Origin: Nocardioides baekrokdamisoli
Lineage (GTDB): Bacteria; Actinomycetota; Actinomycetes; Propionibacteriales; Nocardioidaceae
DNA: 64,000 bases
Reading direction: 5' to 3'
Assembly (NCBI RefSeq): GCF_003945325.1
Contig: NZ_AP019307.1
Coordinates: forward strand, 806,001-870,000
Below the pieces are notes generated by a model. The model saw nothing but the letters and a program-made list of their open reading frames with translations. It made no database searches and had not been told where the DNA came from. Of this stretch, positions 7,788-19,926 are shown one piece after another. Each line of letters begins with the position of its first letter. Position 1 is the stretch's first letter. The position numbers were made by a program, and so were the translations under genes.

Positions 7788-9062
7788 ATGAGCACCACAC
7801 CGACGCGTGTCTACGTAGCGCGACTCATCGGCCTTCCCATCTTTGACCCGCAAGGCGATCAGGTCGCGAAGGTGCGCGATGTCGTCGTCTCGATGCGTAC
7901 CGGCTCAGCTCCTCCGCGCGTCTTCGGCCTGGTGGCTGAGGTCTTCGGTCGACGCCGGATCTTCGTGCCCATGACGCGGGTGACCAGCATCGACAGCGGT
8001 CAGGTGTACACCACCGGCCTGCTCAACATGCGTCGCTTCGAGAAGCGCTCGACGGAGAAGCTGGTCATCGGCCAGATGTTCGACGCCCAGGTCTCGATCC
8101 GTGGCACCGAGACGACGGGTGCGGTGTACGACGTCGCGATGGAGCAGGCGCGTACCCGCGACTGGGTGCTCAGCCGAGTCGCCATCCAGGAGGGCTCCAA
8201 GGGCCTTCGCCGTCGAGGCCAGTCGCACGTGGTGTCCTGGACCGATGTCGTCGGCTTGACCGGAGTCGACTCCCCGACCCAGGGCACCACGCACCTGCTG
8301 CACACGATCGCCGAGATGAAGCCCGCGGACGCCGCCTCGCTGCTCGCCGAGTTGCCGGCCGAGCGACGCCAGCAGGTCGCAGCCGCCCTCGACGACGAGA
8401 CCCTGGCCGAGGTCCTGGAAGAGCTCCCCGAGGACGACCAGGTCGAGATCCTCGCTCAGCTCGACTCCGAGCGAGCGGCCGACGTGCTCGAGGAGATGTC
8501 GCCGGACGACGCTGCCGACCTCATCGCCGACCTACCGCCCGAGAAGGCCGCGGCGCTCCTGGAACTGATGGAGCCCGACGAGGCCGAGGACGTGCGACGC
8601 CTGATGTCTTACGCCGAGAACACCGCCGGCGCCATGATGACGCCGGAGCCGGTGATCCTCGGACCGGACGCCACCGTCGCCGACGCGCTCGCGCACGTAC
8701 GCAACCCCGACCTGACCCCCGCCCAGGCCGCTGCCGTGTACGTCTGCCGTCCTCCGCTCGAGGCACCGACCGGCAAGTTCCTGGGCATGGCGCACATCCA
8801 GCGTCTGCTCCGGGAGCCACCGTCCTCCCTGGTCGCCGGGGCGATCGACACATCGACGGACCCGCTGCGCCCGAGCGACTCGATCGACGTCGTCTCCGCA
8901 CACCTGGCGACCTACAACTTGGTTGCAGCCGCCGTCGTGGACGAGGAAGGTCATCTCGTCGGCGCGGTCACCGTCGACGACCTCCTGGACCACCTGCTTC
9001 CGGAGAACTGGCGTGACCAGGCGATGGCGGTACGGGATCAGGCTGGACGGGAGGCGCGATGA
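7788..9062 (+). CDS. PRC-barrel / MgtE N-domain / CBS protein, soluble
   Basis: 424 residues without membrane helices. Residues about 5-90 look like a PRC-barrel-type beta domain. About 160-280 carries acidic MgtE-N helical repeats (LEELPEDDQVEIL, LEEMSPDDAADLIADL). About 280-415 is a pair of CBS modules ending VGAVTVDDLLDHLLPENW. In MgtE channels the N and CBS domains sense magnesium and gate the pore. Here the pore is missing, and the next gene encodes a two-helix DUF1003 membrane protein with a four-base ATGA overlap. The pair is a conserved actinobacterial unit and may act as a split magnesium sensor, which is inference. Confidence 0.85.
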   Translation: MSTTPTRVYVARLIGLPIFDPQGDQVAKVRDVVVSMRTGSAPPRVFGLVAEVFGRRRIFVPMTRVTSIDSGQVYTTGLLNMRRFEKRSTEKLVIGQMFDAQVSIRGTETTGAVYDVAMEQARTRDWVLSRVAIQEGSKGLRRRGQSHVVSWTDVVGLTGVDSPTQGTTHLLHTIAEMKPADAASLLAELPAERRQQVAAALDDETLAEVLEELPEDDQVEILAQLDSERAADVLEEMSPDDAADLIADLPPEKAAALLELMEPDEAEDVRRLMSYAENTAGAMMTPEPVILGPDATVADALAHVRNPDLTPAQAAAVYVCRPPLEAPTGKFLGMAHIQRLLREPPSSLVAGAIDTSTDPLRPSDSIDVVSAHLATYNLVAAAVVDEEGHLVGAVTVDDLLDHLLPENWRDQAMAVRDQAGREAR

Positions 9063-9595
9063 CCAAGGCACGTGCACGCCTCGACGCTCCCCGCGACCTG
9101 CGCCGCAAGGTGATGCGGGCTCCGACGATCGCACCCGACTTCTTCGGCAAGTTCTCCGAGGACTTCGCCCGCTACATGGGTACGGCCAGCTTCCTGCTCT
9201 GGATGACGCTCTTTGTGCTCGTGTACGTCGTGTGGAACACGCTGCTGCCCAAGAGCGAGCACTTCGACCCGTACTCCTTCACCTTCCTCACGCTGGTGCT
9301 CTCCCTGCAGGCCTCGTACGCGGCCCCCCTGATCCTGTTGGCCCAGAACCGCCAGGAGGCCCGTGACCGAGTGATCGCCGAACAGGATCGGCGCGTCAAC
9401 GCGCAGGCTCAGGCCGACATGGAATTCCTCTCCCGCGAGATCGCCTCCCTCCGGATGGCGTTGCGCGAAGTGGCCACCCGCGACTTCGTACGCTCCGAGC
9501 TTCGGGGGTTGCTGGAGGACCTCGAGGAGCGCACTCCGACGGCCTCTGCGGGCGTGGTCGAGACCGTGAGTGAGGACCCCTCTCCTTCGAAGTAG
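9059..9595 (+). CDS. DUF1003 membrane protein
   Basis: 178 residues. Two adjacent membrane helices (about 38-60 and 75-98, joined by LLPKSEHFDPYSF) are followed by a charged cytoplasmic region rich in heptad-like leucines (LSREIASLRMALREVATRDFV) that may form a coiled coil. This is the full DUF1003 signature, including the conserved DPYSFTFL and QNRQEARDR. It is translationally coupled to the MgtE-like gene. Function is not established; an accessory role in ion homeostasis with its neighbour is plausible. Confidence 0.85.
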   Translation: MTKARARLDAPRDLRRKVMRAPTIAPDFFGKFSEDFARYMGTASFLLWMTLFVLVYVVWNTLLPKSEHFDPYSFTFLTLVLSLQASYAAPLILLAQNRQEARDRVIAEQDRRVNAQAQADMEFLSREIASLRMALREVATRDFVRSELRGLLEDLEERTPTASAGVVETVSEDPSPSK

Positions 9596-9605
9596 GCTGG
9601 GGATC

Positions 9606-10751
9606 GTGAGCTCCCCCCTTCTTGAGCGTGTCCAGGCTGCCCTGGCGACCGTGAACGACCCCGAGATCAAGCGCCCGATCACCGATCTGGGCATGGTGCA
9701 GGACCTTGCGGTCAGCGAATCCGGCGAGGTCAGCGTCACGGTGTTGCTGACGGTCGCCGGTTGCCCGCTCAAGGACACCATCAACCGCGACGTCACGAAC
9801 GCGGTCAAGGGCGTCGACGGCGTCACCGACTTCAAGCTCGAACTCGGCGTGATGACCGACGAGCAGCGCCTCGAGATGCGCAACGGCCTGACCGGCGGTG
9901 CTGCGCAGCGCGAGATCCCGTTCGCGCAGCCGGGTTCACTGACCAAGGTGTACGCCATCGCCTCCGGCAAGGGCGGCGTCGGCAAGTCCTCCCTCACGGT
10001 CAACCTCGCCGTGGCCTTCGCCAAGCAGGGACTCAAGGTCGGCATCGTCGACGCGGACATCTACGGTCACTCGATCCCGGCGATGCTCGGCATCGCGGAC
10101 TCGCGTCCGACCCAGGTCGAGGACCTGATCATGCCGGTGCCCACCGCCTCAGGAGTCTCGGTCATCTCGATCGGCATGCTCAAGCCGCGGCGCGACCAGG
10201 TCGTGGCCTGGCGTGGACCGATGCTCGACCGCGCCCTGCGTCAGATGCTCGCGGACGTCTACTGGGGCGACCTCGACGTCCTCCTGCTCGACCTCCCGCC
10301 CGGCACCGGTGACATCGCGATCTCGCTGGGCCAGCACCTGCCGAACGCCGAAGTCGTCGTGGTCACGACCCCGCAGGAAGCTGCGGCGGAGGTCGCCGAG
10401 CGCGCCGGCACGATGGCCGAGATGATGCATCAGCGCGTGGCCGGCGTCATCGAGAACATGAGCTGGCTGACCCTTCCTGACGGCACCAGGATGGAGGTCT
10501 TCGGCACTGGCGGCGGCGAGCGCGTCGCGAAGACCCTGTCCGAACGGTTCGGCGCCACCATCCCGCTCCTGGGCCAGATCCCGCTCGACACCACCTTGCG
10601 CGAGGGCGGCGACGTCGGGAAGCCGATCGTCGAGAACGACCCGACCGCTGTTGCGGCGACGGTGATCACCCAGATCGCGGACAAGCTGTCGGGACGTGGT
10701 CGTGGACTCGCTGGACTGCAGCTCGGTCTGACGCCGTCCAACAAGCTCTGA
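9606..10751 (+). CDS. mrp: Mrp/ApbC-family P-loop ATPase
   Basis: 381 residues from GTG 9606. An N-terminal MIP18/DUF59-type domain (about 1-90) is followed by the deviant Walker A motif SGKGGVGKSSL (about 120), DADIYGHS and LLDLPPGTGD. This is the NBP35/Mrp family, which carries Fe-S clusters for assembly into apoproteins. The C-terminal CxxC that binds the bridging cluster in typical members is absent: after GVIENMSW the chain reads LTLPDGTRMEVFGTGGG. The frame opens further upstream inside the DUF1003 gene; GTG 9606 is the first start that fits the family and avoids a long overlap. Confidence 0.88.
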   Translation: MSSPLLERVQAALATVNDPEIKRPITDLGMVQDLAVSESGEVSVTVLLTVAGCPLKDTINRDVTNAVKGVDGVTDFKLELGVMTDEQRLEMRNGLTGGAAQREIPFAQPGSLTKVYAIASGKGGVGKSSLTVNLAVAFAKQGLKVGIVDADIYGHSIPAMLGIADSRPTQVEDLIMPVPTASGVSVISIGMLKPRRDQVVAWRGPMLDRALRQMLADVYWGDLDVLLLDLPPGTGDIAISLGQHLPNAEVVVVTTPQEAAAEVAERAGTMAEMMHQRVAGVIENMSWLTLPDGTRMEVFGTGGGERVAKTLSERFGATIPLLGQIPLDTTLREGGDVGKPIVENDPTAVAATVITQIADKLSGRGRGLAGLQLGLTPSNKL

Positions 10752-10789
10752 ACGCCGCACCCGCCGTCCTCACGCTCTAGTCTTCGGTC

Positions 10790-11125
10790 ATGTTCTTCGG
10801 CATCGGCTTCCCCGAGCTGATGATCATTGCCTTCGTGGCGATGGTGGTCTTCGGCCCGGAGAAGCTCCCCGAGGTCGCTCGGCAGGCCGGCAGGGTCGTT
10901 CGCCAGTTGCGGACGTACGCGAATTCGGCACGCGACGAGTTGCGAGCCGAGCTGGGCCCGGCGTACGCCGATCTCGAGCTGCGCGACCTCGATCCGCGGG
11001 TCATCGCTCGCAAACATCTCGCCGAGGCGATGGCCGAATTGGATGCCGCCGAAGAGGCCGCCAAGTTCGCCGAGAGCAGGTTGAGCACCGGCGAAGTGCC
11101 TCCGTACGACGTCGACGCCACCTGA
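10790..11125 (+). CDS. tatB: Sec-independent protein translocase TatB
   Basis: 111 residues with the N-terminal membrane helix (IGFPELMIIAFVAMVVFGPEKLP), the glutamate in the membrane and the FGP hinge, followed by an amphipathic helix (VARQAGRVVRQLRTYA) and a longer charged C-terminal region. The length and extended tail favour TatB over TatA. With TatC it binds twin-arginine signal peptides for export of folded proteins. tatA and tatC are not in the window. Last gene of the mgtE-like run, followed by a hairpin. Confidence 0.88.
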   Translation: MFFGIGFPELMIIAFVAMVVFGPEKLPEVARQAGRVVRQLRTYANSARDELRAELGPAYADLELRDLDPRVIARKHLAEAMAELDAAEEAAKFAESRLSTGEVPPYDVDAT

Positions 11126-11144
11126 CGGACACCCGCCTCCCCCA

Positions 11145-11162
11145 AGCCCGACACATCGGGCT
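11145..11162 (+). terminator. Short hairpin after tatB
   Basis: AGCCCGA and TCGGGCT pair around a CACA loop, starting 20 bases after the tatB stop. It has a perfect 7-bp stem and no long U tract. Confidence 0.55.
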
Positions 11163-11698
11163 CCGGCCCGAGAAACCTGTGATTTTCTAAGGCAACTCTT
11201 GGCAACCATGGGGGTGGGCAATGGGGTTGGACGAAGCATGGCTCGATGACGAGCCGCTCGACATTTCAGTGGTTCCGCGGACGTCTCCGCCGCTGATCAG
11301 CATCGCGGTCGAGGCCGGCGGACGTGGGCCACACACCGAGCTGGAGGTCTGGATCGGTCGGGTCGTGCAGGCGATCGTCGAGATCGTCGGCGGGGACCGA
11401 CCGTTGACTCAAGCCGTGCGGTGGACGTCGCCGCAGGTCTACAAGCAGCTCGGGCGCAGGACGGCACACCTCGGCCGAGTCGGCGCCTACACGCCCGGTG
11501 TCGGCCGGGTGCAGCGCGTACGCCCGCGGGTGAGCGGCGTGCGGAGTTCAGCCAGCGCCGACGGGATCGTCGAAGCGGCGATCACCGTACGGACGGGCCC
11601 TCGCGCCAGGGCGGTGGCCGCCCGGTTCGAGCAGGCCGAGGATCGCTGGATCTGTACGGTCCTCGACTTCGGCGAGACGCCCGGACAGGCGCGCCCGA

Positions 11699-14677
<2,979 letters not shown>

Positions 14678-14733
14678 AAGGCACCTTTTCACTGATTGCG
14701 CAGACAGAACGCGTTGGAGCGAGCGCGCCCACT

Positions 14734-15942
14734 CTACCCAGCGCTGGTGAGCGCAGCCGCAAGGTCGCCCTTCATGACCACCTCCACGTCGTGGAGCCCG
14801 AGCCAGCCGGCGAGTCGCCGCAACTCCCCCGCCAAGCGCACAGCGGTCTCGGCTGGCGCACCCGGTTCGGCGTACGCACCCTGCACCACCAGCGTCCGGC
14901 GTGGGCGGTCCGCCTTGAGGTCGACCCTGGCGACGATCGCGTCGTCCAGGAGGAAGGGCAGGACGTAGTAGCCGTGCTGCCGTTTGTGAGCCGGCGTGTA
15001 GATCTCGATGCGGTAGAAGAAGTCAAACAACGCCTCCGCGCGGTCCCGCTCCCACACCACTGGGTCGAACGGGCTCAGCAGCGTCGCGGCCCGGATGCGA
15101 CGGGGCTGTTTCGCGTCGCGATACAGGTACGCGGTCCGTCGCCACCCCTCGACCTGGACCGGCTGCAACTCCCCGCTGTCTACCAGGTCATCGACCGCCG
15201 CCTGCGCATCCTTCAGCAGCGGCAACCGGAAGTAGTCACGGAGGTCCTGGACGGTGGCAACACCGTGACTGATCGCGGCCCGCCGGATCAGCTCCCGCTG
15301 CGCCTCAGCCGGCGACAGATGCGGCGCATCGAGGTGGACTGCCGGAATGACCCTCTCCGGCAGGTCGTACAGCACCTCGAACTGCCCGTTGCGTCCGGCG
15401 ATGGCGAGCTCGCCGGTCATGTAGAGGAAGTCCAGCGCGATGCGGGCCTGGGACCAGTTCCAGCCCCAGTGCTCCTTGACGCGCGGTGTCGCGGCGCCCT
15501 CGATGCGCGCGGTCAGGTCGCGAGCCGTGGCGGCGCCGCTGTCGTCGATCTCGCGGATCAGATCGGCCCCGAGGTGGTGCGGCACGTCCTTCCACCACTT
15601 GTGCTGCTTGCGGCGATAGAACTCCCGCCGGTGCTCCATCACCGGCCACAGGTCCACCGGCATGTACGCCTGGACGTGGGCCCAGTACTCGACCAGGGTC
15701 CGCTGCGGACCACTGCTGGCGCGCGCGAGGAGACCGGTGTCGTACGGGCCGAGCCGGCTGTAGAGCGGCATCAGATGTGCCCGCTGCAGCACGTTGACCG
15801 AGTCGACCTGGAGGACACCCGTACGCGCAAGCGCACGCTGGAAGGTACGCATGGTGACCCGTGCGTGCGGTGGGTCGGCGAAACCTTGGGCGGCCAACGC
15901 GATCCGTCGGGCCTGCGGAAGGGACAGCGAGTCGAGCCTCAC
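14734..15942 (-). CDS. YcaQ-like winged-helix DNA glycosylase
   Basis: 402 residues from GTG 15942. The N-terminal [12 protein letters not shown], the catalytic-loop motif [22 protein letters not shown], and later HWGWNWS and [14 protein letters not shown] are signatures of the HTH_42/YcaQ family. Members excise alkylated bases or unhook interstrand crosslinks; the QVD triplet is the form I associate with YcaQ rather than the AZL branch. The long open frame upstream lies over the response-regulator gene in another frame and is not coding. The regulator gene ends 10 bases before this start, so the two may be co-transcribed. Confidence 0.85.
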   Translation of the reverse strand: MRLDSLSLPQARRIALAAQGFADPPHARVTMRTFQRALARTGVLQVDSVNVLQRAHLMPLYSRLGPYDTGLLARASSGPQRTLVEYWAHVQAYMPVDLWPVMEHRREFYRRKQHKWWKDVPHHLGADLIREIDDSGAATARDLTARIEGAATPRVKEHWGWNWSQARIALDFLYMTGELAIAGRNGQFEVLYDLPERVIPAVHLDAPHLSPAEAQRELIRRAAISHGVATVQDLRDYFRLPLLKDAQAAVDDLVDSGELQPVQVEGWRRTAYLYRDAKQPRRIRAATLLSPFDPVVWERDRAEALFDFFYRIEIYTPAHKRQHGYYVLPFLLDDAIVARVDLKADRPRRTLVVQGAYAEPGAPAETAVRLAGELRRLAGWLGLHDVEVVMKGDLAAALTSAG

Positions 15943-15952
15943 GGCATCTGGA

Positions 15953-16618
15953 CTAGCGCTTCGGATCGACGAGACCAGCCTTGATGGCGTACAGGGTCGC
16001 CTCGACACGGGACCGGAGCCCGAGCTTGTCGAGGATGTTGCGGACGTGGTTCTTGACCGTGTTCTCGGCAACCTTGAGTTCGCGGGCGATGTCGCGGTTG
16101 GTGAGTCCGCGTGCCACCTCGGCCAGGACTTCGAGTTCACGATCCGTGAGACCCGAACGGTCGGCCTGGCGACCCGTGTCCTGGTTGAGGTCGGCCACCA
16201 GCGCCGCCGCGAGACGTGGGGCGACGATCGTCTGGCCGTCGGCCACCAGCGCAATGGCACCGAGCAGGTCCGCCGAGGTGCAGTCCTTCAGCAGATAGCC
16301 GGTGGCGCCGGAGCGGATCATCGAATACAGGTCCTCCTGGGAGGACTTCGTGGTCAGGACGAGCATGCGCGGCGTCGGCGAGAGGGCTGCGAGTTCGGCG
16401 CACACCCGCGCGGAGTGCGTACCGGGGTCGTAGATGACGACATCGGCAGCAGTACTGCCGGCCATGCTGGCCGCCTGCGATTCACGTGCGGTCTCACCGA
16501 CCAGCTCGAAACGAGGATCATCGGTCACGATGGCGCGTACGCCCCGGCGAAAGACCTCCTGCGGGTCCACGACAAGGACCCTGATTCGAACGTCAGGGGC
16601 GGTCGCTGATGAGTTCAC
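15953..16618 (-). CDS. LuxR-family response regulator
   Basis: 221 residues. A receiver domain (about 12-130) has a phosphorylatable aspartate in VVIYDPG, the threonine switch in LVLTTKS and the conserved lysine in YLLKD. A C-terminal LuxR helix-turn-helix (about 150-215) reads LTDRELEVLAEVARGLTNRDIA...NTVKNHV. The acidic pocket, usually DDH, is VDPQ here with one aspartate, so phosphorylation may be weak or unusual. No histidine kinase gene is adjacent. Targets are unknown. Confidence 0.88.
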   Translation of the reverse strand: MNSSATAPDVRIRVLVVDPQEVFRRGVRAIVTDDPRFELVGETARESQAASMAGSTAADVVIYDPGTHSARVCAELAALSPTPRMLVLTTKSSQEDLYSMIRSGATGYLLKDCTSADLLGAIALVADGQTIVAPRLAAALVADLNQDTGRQADRSGLTDRELEVLAEVARGLTNRDIARELKVAENTVKNHVRNILDKLGLRSRVEATLYAIKAGLVDPKR

Positions 16619-16646
16619 CGACCGCCCCTTTCGTCCTGCTGTAGTC

Positions 16647-17267
16647 CTAGTGTTCCGCCTCCAGTGCGATCACACCGTAGTCGTATCCACGCCGACGGTA
16701 AACGACCGACGGGCGTTCAGTCTCCTTGTCCACGAACAAGAAGAAGTCGTGTCCCACCAACTCCATCTCGTATAGCGCCGAATCAAGCGTCATCGGGATG
16801 GTGTGGTGGACCTTCTCCCGCACCACCATCGGGCCGTCACCGAGCACCGTGATGGGGCCGACCTGGCGCTCGATCGGGGCGTCCATCTCGGCGTCTGCCG
16901 GGGCGGCGGGGGCGGGGATCGACGCCGTCGCGGCAGCGACGGAGATCGGGGTACGTCGTCCACGGTGGACGCGCTTGCGGTCAGCCGCGCGACGCATCTG
17001 GCCGGTCATCTTGTCCAGCGCCAGATCCAGTGCGGCCATCTTGTCCTCGGCGCTGGCCTCGGCGCGAATGACCGGTCCTCGTGAGAATGCGGTGAGCTCT
17101 ACGTGCACTGCGCCGCGATGCTGCCGCGGATTCGGTTCGGCATCGACTTCGACCTGGACACGGATCAGGTGATGATCGTGTTTTTCCAAGCGGGCGAGCT
17201 TGTCCTTGACGTGCTCGCGGTACCGGTCCGAGACATCGCAATTGCGAGCCGTAACCACAATCTCCAT
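16647..17267 (-). CDS. hpf: Ribosome hibernation promoting factor, long form
   Basis: 206 residues. The N-terminal S30AE domain (about 1-105: MEIVVTARNCDVSDRYREHV, HRGAVHVELTA) binds the decoding centre. A low-complexity alanine/proline linker follows, then the C-terminal dimerisation domain (about 150-206: VREKVHHTIPMTLDSALYEMELVGHDFFLF) that joins two 70S into 100S particles. The start at 17267 has an ideal GGAGGT six bases upstream. Position beside secA and comF is conserved across actinobacteria. It shuts ribosomes down in stationary phase or stress. Confidence 0.94.
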   Translation of the reverse strand: MEIVVTARNCDVSDRYREHVKDKLARLEKHDHHLIRVQVEVDAEPNPRQHRGAVHVELTAFSRGPVIRAEASAEDKMAALDLALDKMTGQMRRAADRKRVHRGRRTPISVAAATASIPAPAAPADAEMDAPIERQVGPITVLGDGPMVVREKVHHTIPMTLDSALYEMELVGHDFFLFVDKETERPSVVYRRRGYDYGVIALEAEH

Positions 17268-17384
17268 GAGGTGACCTCCATCGTGAGGGAACTGCATAAG
17301 TTCTTCGGCGGTGGCTTCGTGTCCTCGGCCGGGGGCCGCCGTTCCGGCGGGGCCTCGCATCGACCGGGTCTCCATGAATCGACG

Positions 17385-18113
17385 TTAGACCCCCAGACAA
17401 GGCAAACCAAGGGTTTTCCGTTTCTGCGTGGCGGCGATCGCGGCGATCCCCTTCACCGGCATCCCGACAGCCTCCAAGGCACGCTGCGCTTCCCGCGCAG
17501 TGGCCCCCGTAGTGATCACGTCATCGCAGATCAGGACATGCGCCGCTGGCAGGCGAGCGGCCAGCGCACGCACACGATGCGCGGGACAGGTGAAGGCTCG
17601 ATCGAGGTTCGCGGCGCGTTGCACAGCGGTGAGTCCCGCCTGATCGGCAACTCCTCCGCGCAGGGTCAGCAGCGGTGCGTACGAGGCTGGCAGGCCCGCG
17701 CGGCGCAACAGACCGGCGGCGCGGCGAGCGGCCGCAGCCGTGGTGTCGAGGCCGCGTTCGCTGACGGTCACCGCCCGGGAGGGGACGGGGACGAGGACGA
17801 CCGGTCTGGCCCCTTGATGAGCCGCAGCCGCTGCCGCGACATAGGCAGCCAGAACGGACACCAGCTGATGCTGGCGCCGCTCCTTGGTCGCGAGGACCAC
17901 GTCCCGGATCAAGCCTTCGTACGCGGCCGAGGCGATCGGTCGGACCAACCCTGCCGGAACTGGTGAGGGCCAGTGTTCAGCCGGCACCGGCGCGAGCGCC
18001 TCCGAACACTCGCGACACAGCACGCGGCCCGCGCGACCGCAATGGACGCACGCGCTCCCCCACAGCAGGTCCAGGCACGAGTCGAGCAGCACGTACGCAT
18101 CGCAACGCAGCAC
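17385..18113 (-). CDS. ComF family phosphoribosyltransferase-like protein
   Basis: 242 residues with an N-terminal zinc-ribbon-like pair CVHCGRAGRVLCREC (about 22-36) and a C-terminal type I PRTase fold with the PRPP loop VLICDDVITTGAT. ComF proteins act in DNA uptake in naturally competent bacteria; the role in actinobacteria is unproved. The order hpf-comF is conserved. The upstream neighbour is ahcY, only 98 bases away, where most relatives carry lpqB-mtrB-mtrA. Confidence 0.86.
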   Translation of the reverse strand: MLRCDAYVLLDSCLDLLWGSACVHCGRAGRVLCRECSEALAPVPAEHWPSPVPAGLVRPIASAAYEGLIRDVVLATKERRQHQLVSVLAAYVAAAAAAHQGARPVVLVPVPSRAVTVSERGLDTTAAAARRAAGLLRRAGLPASYAPLLTLRGGVADQAGLTAVQRAANLDRAFTCPAHRVRALAARLPAAHVLICDDVITTGATAREAQRALEAVGMPVKGIAAIAATQKRKTLGLPCLGV

Positions 18114-18133
18114 GCGTCAGGTCGCAAGAAACG

Positions 18134-18177
18134 CCACAGCGGGCTGGGGAGAACAGTGTCTCTCCAGCCCGCTGTGG
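18134..18177 (-). terminator. Strong hairpin after ahcY
   Basis: CCACAGCGGGCTGG (18134-18147) and CCAGCCCGCTGTGG (18164-18177) are perfect 14-bp arms around a 16-base loop in which GAGA and TCTC can extend the stem. It lies 35 bases after the ahcY stop and just ahead of comF, so comF likely needs its own promoter or read-through. Confidence 0.75.
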
Positions 18178-18211
18178 ACAACCGCCGGTCAGACCCGGCG
18201 TCGGTACGCGA

Positions 18212-19651
18212 TCAGTACCGGTACAAGTCAGACTTGTACGGGCCTTCGACCGGCACGCCGAGGTAGTCGGCCTGAGCCTGGTTGAGCACGGTCAACTCGA
18301 CACCGATGGCGTCGAGGTGCAGGCGGGCGACCTCTTCGTCGAGGTGCTTCGGAAGCACGTACACACCGATCGGGTACTCGTCGAGCTTGGTGTAGATCTC
18401 GATCTGGGCGAGCACCTGGTTGGTGAACGAGTTGGACATCACGAACGACGGGTGGCCGGTCGCGTTGCCGAGGTTCAGCAGACGACCCTCGGACAGCACG
18501 ATGACCTTCTTGCCGTCCGGGAAGATCCACTGGTGGACCTGCGGCTTGATCTCGTCCTTGACGATGCCCGGGATCTTGGCCAGACCGGCCATGTCGATCT
18601 CGTTGTCGAAGTGACCGATGTTGCCGACGATCGCCTGGTGCTTCATCCGCTCGAAGTGCTCGACACGAATGATGTCGAAGTTGCCCGTCGTGGTGATGAA
18701 GATATCGGCGAAGTCGACGACCGACTCGAGGCGCTTGACCTCGTAGCCGTCCATGGCCGCCTGCAGGGCGCAGATCGGGTCGATCTCGGTGATGATCACG
18801 CGAGCGCCCTGGCCACGCAGGGACTCAGCCGAGCCCTTGCCGACGTCGCCGTAGCCACAGATGACGGCAGTCTTGCCGGCGATCATGACGTCGGTGCCAC
18901 GGTTGATGCCGTCGATGAGCGAGTGGCGGCAGCCGTACTTGTTGTCGAACTTGGACTTGGTGACCGAGTCGTTGACGTTGATGGCCGGCCAGAGCAGCGA
19001 GCCTTCCTTGAACCGGTCGTACAGACGCAGGACACCGGTCGTGGTCTCCTCGGTGACACCCTTGATGCCAGCGCCGACGTTGGTCCAGTACGTCGGGTCG
19101 TTGTCGAGCGAGCGCGCGAGGACCCGGAGGACCTCCTTGTACTCCTCGTTGTCGGTCGAGTCCTGACCGGGAACCGCGCCGGCCTTCTCGAACTCGGTGC
19201 CCTTGTGGACCAGCAGCGTGATGTCGCCACCGTCGTCGAGGATCATGTTCGGGCCGATGGCGTTGCCGTCAACGTCCTTGAACTGGAAGACCTTCTCGGC
19301 CTCGTCCCAGTACTCCGCGAGGGTCTCGCCCTTCCAGGCAAACACCGGGGTGCCGGCCGGCGCGTCGACCGTGCCGTTGCCGACCACGACGGCAGCCGCC
19401 GCGTGGTCCTGGGTCGAGAAGATGTTGCAGGTGGCCCAGCGGACGTCGGCACCCAGTGCCGTGAGCGTCTCGATGAGGACACCGGTCTGGATCGTCATGT
19501 GCAGCGAGCCGGCGATGCGTGCGCCCTTGAGCGGCTTGTCCTTGCCGTAGCGACGGCGCATCTCCATCAGGCCGGGCATCTCGTGCTCGGCGAGGGTGAG
19601 CTCCTTGCGGCCGAACTCGGCCAGGGAAAGGTCTGCGACCTTGTAGTCCAT
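18212..19651 (-). CDS. ahcY: Adenosylhomocysteinase
   Basis: 479 residues, the usual length. It splits S-adenosylhomocysteine into adenosine and homocysteine, relieving product inhibition of methyltransferases. Visible signatures are the substrate region [13 protein letters not shown], the NAD-binding [18 protein letters not shown] (about 265-282), the [13 protein letters not shown] segment and the C-terminal SDLYRY ending, with K and Y that contact NAD of the partner subunit. Start at 19651; the ribosome site AGGAGA lies in a small hairpin (see findings). Confidence 0.97.
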   Translation of the reverse strand: MDYKVADLSLAEFGRKELTLAEHEMPGLMEMRRRYGKDKPLKGARIAGSLHMTIQTGVLIETLTALGADVRWATCNIFSTQDHAAAAVVVGNGTVDAPAGTPVFAWKGETLAEYWDEAEKVFQFKDVDGNAIGPNMILDDGGDITLLVHKGTEFEKAGAVPGQDSTDNEEYKEVLRVLARSLDNDPTYWTNVGAGIKGVTEETTTGVLRLYDRFKEGSLLWPAINVNDSVTKSKFDNKYGCRHSLIDGINRGTDVMIAGKTAVICGYGDVGKGSAESLRGQGARVIITEIDPICALQAAMDGYEVKRLESVVDFADIFITTTGNFDIIRVEHFERMKHQAIVGNIGHFDNEIDMAGLAKIPGIVKDEIKPQVHQWIFPDGKKVIVLSEGRLLNLGNATGHPSFVMSNSFTNQVLAQIEIYTKLDEYPIGVYVLPKHLDEEVARLHLDAIGVELTVLNQAQADYLGVPVEGPYKSDLYRY

Positions 19652-19926
19652 CGTGTTTCTCCTAGAAACAACTGCTGATCAACAGCATGGTCCGTCAAGC
19701 GCCGCGCATCTGCACGCTGTCGGGATCTCCCGCGCTGACCGGTTCAGCCTAACCTGAGTCCGCCGATTCACGCCGTCGCGAGCGTCGTCGGACGGGTGGG
19801 TCGGCGAGGCGGAGCTCCGAAGGCGGGCCGGCGGCCCGTCAAGGCGCGACAACGAAGCCGAAGCGCCCGGGCGGCGATGCGCCGCAGGCGCGAATCGGTG
19901 GACTCAGATTGCACCTGAGATGCGGC
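19652..19926 (-). other. Intergenic region: ahcY leader and terminator hairpins
   Basis: Next to ahcY lies a leader with a near-palindrome around TGATCA (about 19667-19684) and TTTCTAGGAGAAA over the ribosome site. Towards the other end are two compact hairpins, CGGGCC-GGC-GGCCCG (19824-19838) and GCGGCG-ATG-CGCCGC (19871-19885), which probably end transcription of the YhgE-like gene. I do not see a SAM or SAH riboswitch core, and no ORF here looks coding. Confidence 0.45.

Noticed and set aside
17963..19678. 571-codon plus-strand frame opposite ahcY
   Set aside because: Antisense shadow of ahcY with the same biased composition; the ahcY reading is unambiguous.
19652..19760. SAM or SAH riboswitch ahead of ahcY
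   Set aside because: The leader lacks the conserved cores of these riboswitches that I know; only small hairpins are present.
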